Assembly (NCBI RefSeq): GCF_000373565.1
Contig: NZ_KB891810.1
Location: 62,001 to 126,000, forward strand
DNA: 64,000 bases
DNA from: Streptomyces sp. HmicA12
GTDB lineage: Bacteria; Actinomycetota; Actinomycetes; Streptomycetales; Streptomycetaceae
Reading direction: 5' to 3'
The position numbers and the translations under genes were made by a program. This document shows, piece after piece, positions 33,385 through 40,994 of the stretch; the stretch's first letter is position 1; every line of letters begins with the position of its first letter. Below the pieces are notes generated by a model. That model saw only the letters and a program-made list of their open reading frames with translations. It made no database searches and was not told the DNA's origin.

Positions 33385-34209
33385 ATGCTGCTGGTCACAG
33401 GCGTATCCGGCGGGCTCGGCTCACTGATCGCAGGGCGGCTCGCGGGCCGCGACGACGTCGTCCTCGGCACGCGTTCGCCCGGCGACGCCGGGGAGCGTCG
33501 CGTGGACTTCGACGACCCGCGGACGCTGGCCGAGGCCTTCACCGGGGTGGACACGCTGCTGCTGATCTCGGCGGGCTACGGCGAGGACGACGAGGTCATC
33601 GCGCGGCACGACGCGGCGATCACCGCGGCCGAGAAGGCGGGCGTGGGCCACGTCGTCTACACGAGCCTGTCCGGCGACGGCGACCACCTCACGTACGCCC
33701 TCGCCCACCGCTGGACCGAGCGCCGCCTGCGCGAGTCCTCCCTGAGCCGGACCGTCCTGCGCAACGGCCTGTACGCGGAGCTGCTCGCCTTCCTCGCGGC
33801 CCCCGGCCCGGACGGTGTCGTCACGGCGCCGCTCGGCACGGGCCGGCTCGCGGCGGTGGCCCGCGACGACCTGGCCGAGGTCGCGGTGCGGGTGGCGCTC
33901 GACCCGGCGCGGCACGCGGGCCGCACGTACGAGCTGGTGGGCGAAGTCCCGCTGGGCGGAACGGAGTTGGCGGCGGTGGCCGGTGCCGCGTACGTGCCGG
34001 GCACGCTCGCCGGGGCGCGGACGCGGATCGCGGGGTCGGGGGCGCTGCCGTTCCAGGTGCCGATGCTCGTGGGCACGTACGCGGTGATCGCGGCCGGGTT
34101 CATGGACGGTTCGCGGATCCCTCAGGGCGAGCGGGGCGCGCTGCGGGAGCTGCTCGGACGGGCGCCGCGGGACGCCGCCGCCGTCTACCGGGATGCTCTG
34201 CCGCGCTGA
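33385..34209 (+). CDS. NmrA-like NAD(P)H-binding protein
   Basis: A 274-residue atypical short-chain dehydrogenase. N-terminal LLVTGVSGGLGSLIAGRL is the Rossmann glycine motif; GHVVYTSLSGDGDHLTYALAHRWTERRLRES and SRTVLRNGLYAELL follow the QorB/NmrA pattern. GAGGGGG precedes the ATG at 33385. Related proteins are quinone reductases of the QorB type or redox sensors. Divergent from hxlR, whose product probably represses it. Confidence 0.9.
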   Translation: MLLVTGVSGGLGSLIAGRLAGRDDVVLGTRSPGDAGERRVDFDDPRTLAEAFTGVDTLLLISAGYGEDDEVIARHDAAITAAEKAGVGHVVYTSLSGDGDHLTYALAHRWTERRLRESSLSRTVLRNGLYAELLAFLAAPGPDGVVTAPLGTGRLAAVARDDLAEVAVRVALDPARHAGRTYELVGEVPLGGTELAAVAGAAYVPGTLAGARTRIAGSGALPFQVPMLVGTYAVIAAGFMDGSRIPQGERGALRELLGRAPRDAAAVYRDALPR

Positions 34210-34293
34210 TGTCACAGGCGCGGGCGCCGTCTCGTCCATGGGGTCGAACCACCGAGCACACCGGACCCCGAGCCCGAACCAAGGATGTGGACG

Positions 34294-34677
34294 ATGAACC
34301 TCGCACTGTGGATCACGGCGGGACTGCTGGCGGCGGTGGCGCTGACCGGCGGTGTCACCAAGTCGTTCGTGCCGAAGGAGAAGATCGCCGCGGCGCACGG
34401 CGGCGGGTGGACGGCCGGTGTCGGCGCCGGGTTCGTGAAGACCCTCGGCGTGCTGGAGCTGCTGGCCGCGGTGGGCCTGGTGCTGCCCGCCGCGCTCGGT
34501 GTCGCGCCGGTCCTGGTGCCGGTGACCGCCGCCTGCTGGGTGGCGCTGATGGTCGGCGCGATGGTCACCCACGGCCGGCTCGGCGAGTACCCGCTCGTGG
34601 CGCTGAACGTGGTCCATCTCGCGCTCGCGGTGTTCGTCGCGTGGGGCCGGTTCGGTCCCGAGTCCTTCACGGGCTGA
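34294..34677 (+). CDS. DoxX family membrane protein
   Basis: A 127-residue protein with four membrane segments (about 5-22, 44-66, 70-90 and 99-118). The DoxX pattern includes GGVTKSFVPKEK and FVKTLGVLELLAAVGLVLP. Start at ATG 34294 is chosen as AAGGA lies nine bases upstream; an ATG nine bases earlier lacks this. It heads a DoxX-epimerase-ECF41 cluster. Role unknown; such proteins often accompany ECF41 sigma factors. Confidence 0.87.
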   Translation: MNLALWITAGLLAAVALTGGVTKSFVPKEKIAAAHGGGWTAGVGAGFVKTLGVLELLAAVGLVLPAALGVAPVLVPVTAACWVALMVGAMVTHGRLGEYPLVALNVVHLALAVFVAWGRFGPESFTG

Positions 34678-34689
34678 GGCGCGGAGGGC

Positions 34690-35247
34690 ATGATCATGCG
34701 GGTGTTCGTGGCGGGCGGCGCCGGAGCGGTCGGCCGGCGCCTGGTGCCGCGGCTCGTGGCGCGGGGGCACCGGGTCACGGCGACGGCGACGCGCGGGAAG
34801 GCTCTGGACGTGCTGGCGAGGTGGGGCGCCCGGGGCGTGCTGATGGACGGGCTCGACGCCGTGTCCGTCGGCACGGCGGTGGGCGCCGCGCGGCCGGACG
34901 CGATCGTGCACGGGATGACCGCGGCGGGCATCGCGTTCCCCGCGGAGCCGGCCCTCGGGCGGACCGACCACCTGCTGGCCGCCGCGCAGGCCGTCGGCGT
35001 CCGGCACGTCGTCGCGTGGTCGCTCCCGCCGTCGGCCGGTACGCCGCCGCGGGCGCTGCGCCGGCTCGCGTACCTGGAGGACGCGGTGGTCGAGGCCGGG
35101 GGCGCGGTGCTGCGCTGCGGGACGCTCCACGGATCCGGCCGCGGACGGGTCCGGTTCGACGACGTGGCGAGCGCCGCCCTGCTGGCCGTGGAGCAGGGAG
35201 CGGCCGGGGTGTTCCGTGTCCGCGGCGACGAGGAGAGGCCGACATGA
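34690..35247 (+). CDS. NAD-dependent epimerase/dehydratase-like protein, shortened
   Basis: A 185-residue reading; homologues are about 290-320 residues. The Rossmann N-terminus (RVFVAGGAGAVGRRLVPRL) and the strand VRHVVAWSLPP are present, then LRRLAYLEDAVVEAGGAVLRCG joins directly where a longer loop is expected. RVRFDDVASAALLAVEQGAAGVFRVRGDEERPT then ends where about 80 further residues would follow. The Tyr-x-x-x-Lys catalytic pair cannot be found. It looks like a protein worn down by in-frame deletions, yet codon use is normal and its stop overlaps the sigma factor start (ATGA). Confidence 0.75.
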   Translation: MIMRVFVAGGAGAVGRRLVPRLVARGHRVTATATRGKALDVLARWGARGVLMDGLDAVSVGTAVGAARPDAIVHGMTAAGIAFPAEPALGRTDHLLAAAQAVGVRHVVAWSLPPSAGTPPRALRRLAYLEDAVVEAGGAVLRCGTLHGSGRGRVRFDDVASAALLAVEQGAAGVFRVRGDEERPT

Positions 35248-36182
35248 ACGACACCAGGACCGACAGGACCGAGGAGTTCCAGGAGCTGCGCCCGCTGCTG
35301 TTCTCGATCGCGTACCGCATCCTGGGCAGCGTGAGCGAGGCCGAGGACGCGGTCCAGGAGACCTGGCTGCGCTACGCGGCGACGGCGACCGTCCCCCGTT
35401 CGGTGAGGGCGTTCCTGTCGGCGACGGTGACCCGGATCTCGATCGACGTGCTGCGCTCGGCGCGGGTGCGTCGTGAGGCGTACGTCGGCCCGTGGTTCCC
35501 CGAGCCGCTGCTCGACGACCCGTACGAGGACCCGGCGCGGGCCGCGGAGCTCGCCGACTCGGTGTCGACAGCGGCCCTGCTGCTCCTCGAACGCCTCAGC
35601 CCGCTGGAACGCGCGGCCTTCGTCCTGCGCGAGGTCTTCGACTTCGGCTACGCCGACGTGGCGGCGGCGGTGGGCCGCTCCGAGTCCGCGTGCCGCCAGC
35701 TGGTGACGCGGGCGCGCACGCACATGGCCGCGGGCCGGCCCCGATTCGAGGCGGACAGCACGGAGCGCGACGAGCTGGCGGCGCGGTTCTTCGAAGCGCT
35801 GCGCGAGGGCGACGTCCTCGGCCTGCAGAGCCTGCTCGCCGCCGAGGTGTCGATGACCGGCGACGGCGGCGGCAAGGCCCCGCAGCTGGCCAGGGCGATC
35901 GTGGGCGCCGAGAGCGTGGCCCGGCTGCTCGGCTCCGTCTTCCCGCGGATGGCGCGGGCGGCCGTCACGTTCGAGCCCCGCGCGGTCAACGGCGAACCGG
36001 GCGCGGTCTTCCGGGACCAGGACGGGAAGGTGCTGCACACCATGGTGCTGGACGTGCACGGCGGCCGGATCCAGGCGATCCGCTCCGTCATCAACCCCGA
36101 GAAGCTGGGGCACCTGGGGCCGGTGGCGGACGCGTGGGCCGTCCACGAGCGGGTACGGGCGGTGCCGCCCGGGCCGCGTTGA
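35244..36182 (+). CDS. ECF41-type (SigJ-like) RNA polymerase sigma factor
   Basis: A 312-residue extracytoplasmic-function sigma factor. Region 2 covers about 10-80 (LRPLLFSIAYRILGSVSEAEDAVQETWLR) and region 4 ~115-170 (LSPLERAAFVLREVFDFGYADVAAAVGRSESACRQLV). A C-terminal SnoaL-like extension (about 175-300) carries the ECF41 marks DGGGK and NPEKL. This extension acts as a built-in regulator instead of a separate anti-sigma factor. ECF41 genes typically control a neighbouring oxidoreductase, epimerase or DoxX gene, as here. Confidence 0.93.
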   Translation: MNDTRTDRTEEFQELRPLLFSIAYRILGSVSEAEDAVQETWLRYAATATVPRSVRAFLSATVTRISIDVLRSARVRREAYVGPWFPEPLLDDPYEDPARAAELADSVSTAALLLLERLSPLERAAFVLREVFDFGYADVAAAVGRSESACRQLVTRARTHMAAGRPRFEADSTERDELAARFFEALREGDVLGLQSLLAAEVSMTGDGGGKAPQLARAIVGAESVARLLGSVFPRMARAAVTFEPRAVNGEPGAVFRDQDGKVLHTMVLDVHGGRIQAIRSVINPEKLGHLGPVADAWAVHERVRAVPPGPR

Positions 36183-36245
36183 GGGGCACCACGGCGGACG
36201 CCCGCTCGGGATGCCGGGGTCCGGCCGGGCTGCCAGGCTCGGAAC

Positions 36246-37103
36246 ATGAGAGTGGCACTGGCACAGACCGACTGCGCGCTGGGTGACGTCGACGCCAACC
36301 TGGCCACGGCCCGCGAACAGATCGGCCGGGCCGCGGCCCAGGGCGCCGACCTCGTCGTCTTCCCCGAGCTGAGCCTGCACGGCTATCACCTCGGCGCGCT
36401 GAGGACGGACACGTCGGTCGCGGCGAACGACCCGCGCCTGCTCGGCCTGACCACGGCGGACCCGGACTCCCCCGGCGGCCCCGCCGCGCTCGTCGGCTTC
36501 CACGAGCACACCAGCCTGCGCGCCCACAACACTTCCGCCCTCTACGCCGACGGGGCCCTGCTCCACTCCCACCGCAAGCTCTACCTGCCGAACTACCTGG
36601 CCTGGGAGGAACGCAAGCACGTCTCCCCCGGTCAGCATCTGCGCGCCTACGACCTGCCCGGCGGGCACGGCCGCGCGGCCACCCTGGTCTGCAACGACGC
36701 CTGGCAGCCGGTCCTGCCGTGGCTGGCCGTGCAGGACGGCGCGGAGGTCGTGATCGTCCCCGCGAACAGCGCGGCGTCGCTCGACCCCGAGGCCATGGAC
36801 ACCACCCTGTACTGGGACACGCTGCTCTCGTACACGGCGAAGATGCTCCAGTGCTGGGTCGTCTTCGTGAACCGGGTCGGCAACGAGAACGGGGCGTCGT
36901 TCTGGGGCGGCTCCCGGGTCGTCGACCCGCGCGGCACGGTGGTGGCGCAGGCCCCCAAGTGGGAGCCGGGCCTGGTCACGGTCGACATCGACGTCCACGA
37001 GGCCAGACGACAGCGCAGGGCGGTCCCCCTGGTGGCGGAGGCCCGGCTCGGGTTGGTCGACCGGGAGGTACGGCGGTTGATCGACGAGGGCGGGGACAGC
37101 TGA
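36246..37103 (+). CDS. Nitrilase / carbon-nitrogen hydrolase family protein
   Basis: A 285-residue protein with the full Glu-Lys-Cys triad: E41 in FPELSLHGY, K111 in SHRKLYLPN and C149 in LVCNDAWQP. A second Glu in WEERKHVSPG is also present. Family enzymes hydrolyse nitriles, amides or N-carbamoyl groups; the subfamily cannot be named with confidence. A CAGGCT box six bases before the ATG suggests leaderless transcription. A dispersed repeat follows the gene. Confidence 0.9.
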   Translation: MRVALAQTDCALGDVDANLATAREQIGRAAAQGADLVVFPELSLHGYHLGALRTDTSVAANDPRLLGLTTADPDSPGGPAALVGFHEHTSLRAHNTSALYADGALLHSHRKLYLPNYLAWEERKHVSPGQHLRAYDLPGGHGRAATLVCNDAWQPVLPWLAVQDGAEVVIVPANSAASLDPEAMDTTLYWDTLLSYTAKMLQCWVVFVNRVGNENGASFWGGSRVVDPRGTVVAQAPKWEPGLVTVDIDVHEARRQRRAVPLVAEARLGLVDREVRRLIDEGGDS

Positions 37104-37128
37104 CGGTAAGGCAGGCGCTGCGCGCGTC

Positions 37129-37165
37129 TCAGGGGCGCGGGGAACTGCGCGAGAAGCCCCACCGG
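37129..37165 (+). repeat. Dispersed 37-bp intergenic repeat, copy 2
   Basis: Identical over 37 bases to 31613-31649 (begins TCAGGGGCGCGGGGAACTGC). It lies in the gap after the nitrilase gene. Similar GC-rich intergenic repeats recur through Streptomyces chromosomes. A weaker relative is at 48332-48366. Confidence 0.85.
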
Positions 37166-37247
37166 GCCGCAGCCGCCCGACGACGCACACCCGGCACACG
37201 AACAGGCGATCAGCCCCACTGTCAGTGCCGGATGTGACACTCGCCCC

Positions 37248-38942
37248 ATGACCGAACGCTGGGCGCTGGCCCCCACCGAGCACGGCGGCGCCGACCTCGC
37301 GCCGCTGGGCCCGGACGGCCGCCCCACGGCCCCGGTCACCCACGAACCCGACCTCACCGAAGCCGTCCGCACCCGACCGGAGGTCACCCGCTGGGTCTGG
37401 CGCGACACCCACGCCGTCTACCCCCGCCTCCTCGCCGCCGGCGTCAGAGTCGACCGGTGCTACGACATCGAGGACGCCGAGACCCTGCTGCTCGCCCACG
37501 ACGGCCGGCACGGCGAACCCCGCTCGGCCGCCGCGGCCCTGGCCAGACTCCGCGGCGGCCCGGTACCGCCCGACCCGCCCCCGCGCGTCGCGGAGCCCGG
37601 CCGCCTCGCCATGGCCGCCCTGTTCGAGCCGCGCCCACCCGTCGACGTACCCCTCACCGACCTCCTCGACGTGTACGCGGATCAGCAGCGAAGACACGAC
37701 GCGACGGGCCTGCCCGACCGGATGCGGCTGCTCACCGCGTCCGAGTCCGCGGGCATGCTGATCGCCGCCGAGATGCACGCGGCCGGGCTGCCGTGGCGGG
37801 CGGACGTGCACCGGGCGCTGCTGACCGAGCTGCTCGGCGACCGGTACGCGGGCGGCGGCGAGCCCCGCCGCCTGGCCGAGCTGGCGGACGAGGTGTCGGC
37901 GGCGTTCGGCAGACGCGTGCGCCCGGACCTGCCCGCGGACGTGGTGAAGGCGTTCGCGCAGGCGGGCATCAAGCTGACGTCGACCCGCCGCTGGGAGATC
38001 GAGGGCATCGACCACCCGGCCGTGAAGCCGCTGATCGAGTACAAGAAGCTGTACCGGATCTACACCGCGCACGGCTGGTCCTGGCTCCAGGACTGGGTCA
38101 GGGACGGCCGCTTCCGGCCCGAGTACCTGCCGGGCGGCACGGTCTCCGGCCGCTGGACGACGAACGGCGGGGGCGCGCTGCAGATCCCCAAGGTGGTGCG
38201 CCGCGCGGTGATCGCCGACCCGGGCTGGCGGCTCGTCGTCGCCGACGCCGCGCAGATGGAGCCGCGCGTGCTCGCCGCGATCTCCCGCGACCCGGCGTTC
38301 ATGGAGGTCGCGGGCCAGGACGGCGACCTGTACCAGTCGGTCTCCGACCGGGCGTTCTCCGGCGACCGCGGCCAGGCCAAACTCGCCGTCCTCGGCGCCA
38401 TATACGGGCAGACCTCGGGCGACGGCCTGAAGAACCTGGCACTCCTGCGCCGCCGCTTCCCGCGCGCCGTCGCCTACGTGGACGAGGCGGCCCGGGCCGG
38501 CGAGGAGGGCCGCCTGGTGCGCACCTGGCTGGGCCGCACCTGCCCGCCGGCCGTCGGCGCCGCGGACCAGGAGGAGGCCGGCATTCCGCAGGACGACCCC
38601 GAACAGGCTGCTTCCGAAGGTCAGTTGACGTACGGCTACGCGTCGTCGAACTCCCGCGCCCGCGGCCGCTTCACCCGGAACTTCGTGGTGCAGGGCAGCG
38701 CCGCCGACTGGGCGCTGCTGCTGCTCGCCGCGCTCCGCCGCGAGCTGGAGGGTATGACGGCGGAGCTGGTGTTCTTCCAGCACGACGAGGTGATCGTGCA
38801 CTGCCCGCAGGAGGAGGCCCCCCGGGTCGCGGAAGCGATCCGGGAGGCCTCGGACGTGGCGGGACGCCTCACGTTCGGCGAGACGCCGGTGCGGTTCCCC
38901 TTCTCGGTGGCGACGGTGGAGTGCTACGCCGACGCCAAGTGA
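37248..38942 (+). CDS. Bifunctional 3'-5' exonuclease/DNA polymerase (family A, PolA-like)
   Basis: A 564-residue protein, shorter than PolA because it has no 5' nuclease domain. Residues ~1-170 resemble a 3'-5' exonuclease fold with some acidic residues lost. The polymerase domain shows motif A as VVADAAQMEPRVLA (near 337), the O-helix RGQAKLAVLGAIYGQTSG (near 375-392), and motif C as FFQHDEVIVH (near 505). Relative to PolA (DYSQIELR and VHDE) both catalytic motifs vary but keep the two metal-binding Asp. A second family A polymerase is common in Streptomyces; lesion repair is a reasonable guess. Confidence 0.9.
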   Translation: MTERWALAPTEHGGADLAPLGPDGRPTAPVTHEPDLTEAVRTRPEVTRWVWRDTHAVYPRLLAAGVRVDRCYDIEDAETLLLAHDGRHGEPRSAAAALARLRGGPVPPDPPPRVAEPGRLAMAALFEPRPPVDVPLTDLLDVYADQQRRHDATGLPDRMRLLTASESAGMLIAAEMHAAGLPWRADVHRALLTELLGDRYAGGGEPRRLAELADEVSAAFGRRVRPDLPADVVKAFAQAGIKLTSTRRWEIEGIDHPAVKPLIEYKKLYRIYTAHGWSWLQDWVRDGRFRPEYLPGGTVSGRWTTNGGGALQIPKVVRRAVIADPGWRLVVADAAQMEPRVLAAISRDPAFMEVAGQDGDLYQSVSDRAFSGDRGQAKLAVLGAIYGQTSGDGLKNLALLRRRFPRAVAYVDEAARAGEEGRLVRTWLGRTCPPAVGAADQEEAGIPQDDPEQAASEGQLTYGYASSNSRARGRFTRNFVVQGSAADWALLLLAALRRELEGMTAELVFFQHDEVIVHCPQEEAPRVAEAIREASDVAGRLTFGETPVRFPFSVATVECYADAK

Positions 38943-38966
38943 CCCGCACCGGCCGGGCGACCGGAG

Positions 38967-40265
38967 CTACTTGCCGCCGCCCTCCCACTTCCCGGACAGC
39001 GCGACCGCCTTCAACTCGGCCATGGTCAGGGCGGGTTCGGGCCGGGTCGCGTCCTTGTTCTGCGCACCGGAGTTGAACGCGGAGACCACGACCCGCAGCC
39101 CGTCAGGGCGCAGCGTGTCGGCGGTCCACATCACGATCCCGGCGCCGCCCTTGTCGTCGCCGTCCCCCTTGCGCGTGGCGACCTTGGTCCCGTCGGGCAG
39201 CTCCTCGGCACCGCTCCCGAACAGCTGGCTCTCCACGTCCTTCATCTTCGGCTGCACGTTGATCTGGACGAGGGTGGCGCCCTTGCCGTCGTCGACGACG
39301 ACGTACGCGTAGCCGGCTTCCTGCCCGCCCTGGTCCTTCACCTTCACCCGGTCGGGCAGCAGCGACTTGAGGTTCTTCAGGATCGACGCCTTGTCCTGGC
39401 CCAGCGCGGGCGGGGCGGCGAGCGACTCGGCGGGCGCCGCCCCGATGGCCGCCATGACGGGCCGCCACTCCTTCGACGTAGCGAGTGTCTTCAACTGGCT
39501 GGTGCTGAGAGGTGGTTCGGGCCGGGAGACAGGGGCGTCCTTCTCGGCGGGAGCGTTCCACTCGGTCACCGAGACGGTGTACCCCTCGGGCGTGATGAGC
39601 ACGGCCGACCACATCTTCGTGTCGACGCGCCGGTCCGGGTACTCGTAGCCGCGCATCAGATGCAGCCGCGATCCGTCGGACAGCTTCTCGTTGCGGCACT
39701 CGTCGTGGGGGACGAAGTTCTTGTCGGGGCACTCCAGTTGCTGCTTCGCCACCTCGCCGTCCGGGTCGACGGCCCCGAAGCCCACACCGATCGCGGCCTT
39801 GCCGTCCCCGTCGTCGTACACGAGACGCGCGTACGGCCCGGGTTCCTGGTCCGTTCCGCGCCCCTCCTGCCCGCTGAACTTCCCCTTGGGCAGCAGCCCT
39901 TGAAGAATCCCGATGACCCGCTGCTCGGAGACGGCGGGCCCCGTCCCGTGCGCGCCCTTGGTCTTGTCGGACTTCGCGGACGACGCGCTGGGCCGGGCGG
40001 CGACCCCGCTCCCCTGTGCCTCGGCGGCATCGAAGGCCCCGCCCACGTACGACGCCCCGAGCCCCACGACGGCCAGCGCCATCACGCTTCCCCCCACCGC
40101 ACCGGCCCTCCGGCGCCGCAGCCGCCGCCGCCCGCCGCGCACCCCGGCGTCGACCAGCGCCTCCCCGTCGGTGCCGAACTGCTCCCCGGCACGCCGCAAC
40201 GCCCCGCCGAGCTCCTCCTCGAACGCGCCGGTGCCACCGTCGCCCCCGCCCACCTGATCCACCAT
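38967..40265 (-). CDS. Single-pass membrane protein with duplicated extracytoplasmic domain, sigma-factor partner
   Basis: A 432-residue protein; GAGGAGG lies nine bases before the ATG at 40265. Residues 1-53 are cytosolic and end in an Arg-rich run; a membrane segment spans about 55-73. The outside part has two related halves, about 117-268 and 293-428. Each contains ILxxLLP, a YAxxVxDDGxGxA strand, LxDGxx, MWxAxxxxPxGxxVxVxxxN and RPEPxLxxxxLKxxAxSxxW. It directly follows a SigE-family sigma factor gene on the same strand, so it may be its membrane anti-sigma factor or signal receptor. No zinc-binding anti-sigma motif is seen. Confidence 0.8.
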   Translation of the reverse strand: MVDQVGGGDGGTGAFEEELGGALRRAGEQFGTDGEALVDAGVRGGRRRLRRRRAGAVGGSVMALAVVGLGASYVGGAFDAAEAQGSGVAARPSASSAKSDKTKGAHGTGPAVSEQRVIGILQGLLPKGKFSGQEGRGTDQEPGPYARLVYDDGDGKAAIGVGFGAVDPDGEVAKQQLECPDKNFVPHDECRNEKLSDGSRLHLMRGYEYPDRRVDTKMWSAVLITPEGYTVSVTEWNAPAEKDAPVSRPEPPLSTSQLKTLATSKEWRPVMAAIGAAPAESLAAPPALGQDKASILKNLKSLLPDRVKVKDQGGQEAGYAYVVVDDGKGATLVQINVQPKMKDVESQLFGSGAEELPDGTKVATRKGDGDDKGGAGIVMWTADTLRPDGLRVVVSAFNSGAQNKDATRPEPALTMAELKAVALSGKWEGGGK

Positions 40266-40284
40266 CGCGACCACCCTCCTCGGT

Positions 40285-40396
40285 CTGCCTGCACGCGTGC
40301 CTGTCCGCACGCGTATCTGTCTGCACGCGTATCTGTCTGCACGCGTATCCGTCCGCACGCGTATCCGTCCGCACGCGTATCTGTCCGTACGTCTTC
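40285..40396 (-). repeat. 16-bp tandem repeat array (7 units) between sigma factor and partner
   Basis: Unit CTGTCCGCACGCGTAT on the plus strand is repeated head to tail from 40285. Five units (40301-40380) differ only at C/T positions, a slightly diverged unit precedes them and a degenerate one follows (40381-40396). Every good unit contains the palindrome ACGCGT. The array fills most of the 137-bp gap between the sigma factor stop and the partner's start. There are no spacers, so it is not CRISPR. Confidence 0.92.
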
Positions 40397-40402
40397 TGTC
40401 GG

Positions 40403-40921
40403 TCAGTGAGCGGCGAACTCGCCGATGCTTCCGCCGAGTTGGTCGCGCAGCCGGGCCAGCGCGCGGCTGCAGCGGGTGCGCACGGCGGCCGAGCTGAGGT
40501 GCAGCACGTCCGCCGTCTCCTCGATCGACCGGTCCTCCCAGTAGCGCAGCACCACGACCGCCCGGTCCTTGGGCGGCAGCCGGCGCAGGGCGTCGAGCAG
40601 GGTCAGCCGCAGCGACGCGTCACCGCCCCCGCCCGTGCCCCCCGCCGGCTCGGGGAGCTCCTCGGTCGGCCGCTCACCGGTCGACCTGCGCCGCTGGTGC
40701 GCGAGAAACGCCCGTACGAGCACGGTCTGCGCATACGCGGCGGGGTTGCCGCCCCGCACCGCGGGACGCCCCCACACGACGTACATCCGCCCCAGGGTCT
40801 CCTGCACAAGATCCTCGGCAAGATGGACGTCCCCGCTGGTCAACAGGCACGCGGAGCGGAACAGTTGCCCCGCTCTCGCCTCGGCGAACTCCCGGAACGC
40901 CCCTTCAAGCGACCGCCTCAT
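40403..40921 (-). CDS. SigE-family (ECF) RNA polymerase sigma factor
   Basis: A 172-residue sigma factor. Region 2 is at about 10-75 (LFRSACLLTSGDVHLAEDLVQETLGRMYVVWGR) and region 4 at ~110-165 (RRLPPKDRAVVVLRYWEDRSIEETADVLHLSSAAVRTRCSRAL). A Gly-rich linker (GGTGGGGD) joins them. This is the SigE70/ECF SigE-family type abundant in Streptomyces. The downstream 432-residue membrane protein is likely its partner, and a tandem repeat array separates the two. Confidence 0.93.
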   Translation of the reverse strand: MRRSLEGAFREFAEARAGQLFRSACLLTSGDVHLAEDLVQETLGRMYVVWGRPAVRGGNPAAYAQTVLVRAFLAHQRRRSTGERPTEELPEPAGGTGGGGDASLRLTLLDALRRLPPKDRAVVVLRYWEDRSIEETADVLHLSSAAVRTRCSRALARLRDQLGGSIGEFAAH

Positions 40922-40994
40922 CCGCGCCGCTCCCCCCTTCGTCTCACCTACACCTGATAGATGCGGTGGGCCCCGGGAAATGTTGCACGGCCTC

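Noticed and set aside
34212..38801. Minus-strand open frame of 1529 codons
   Set aside because: It is the complement of six well-supported plus-strand genes; long antisense frames are normal in high-GC DNA and this one shows no family motif.
40285..40396. CRISPR-like array
   Set aside because: The 16-bp units are directly adjacent with no spacers, and there are no cas genes.
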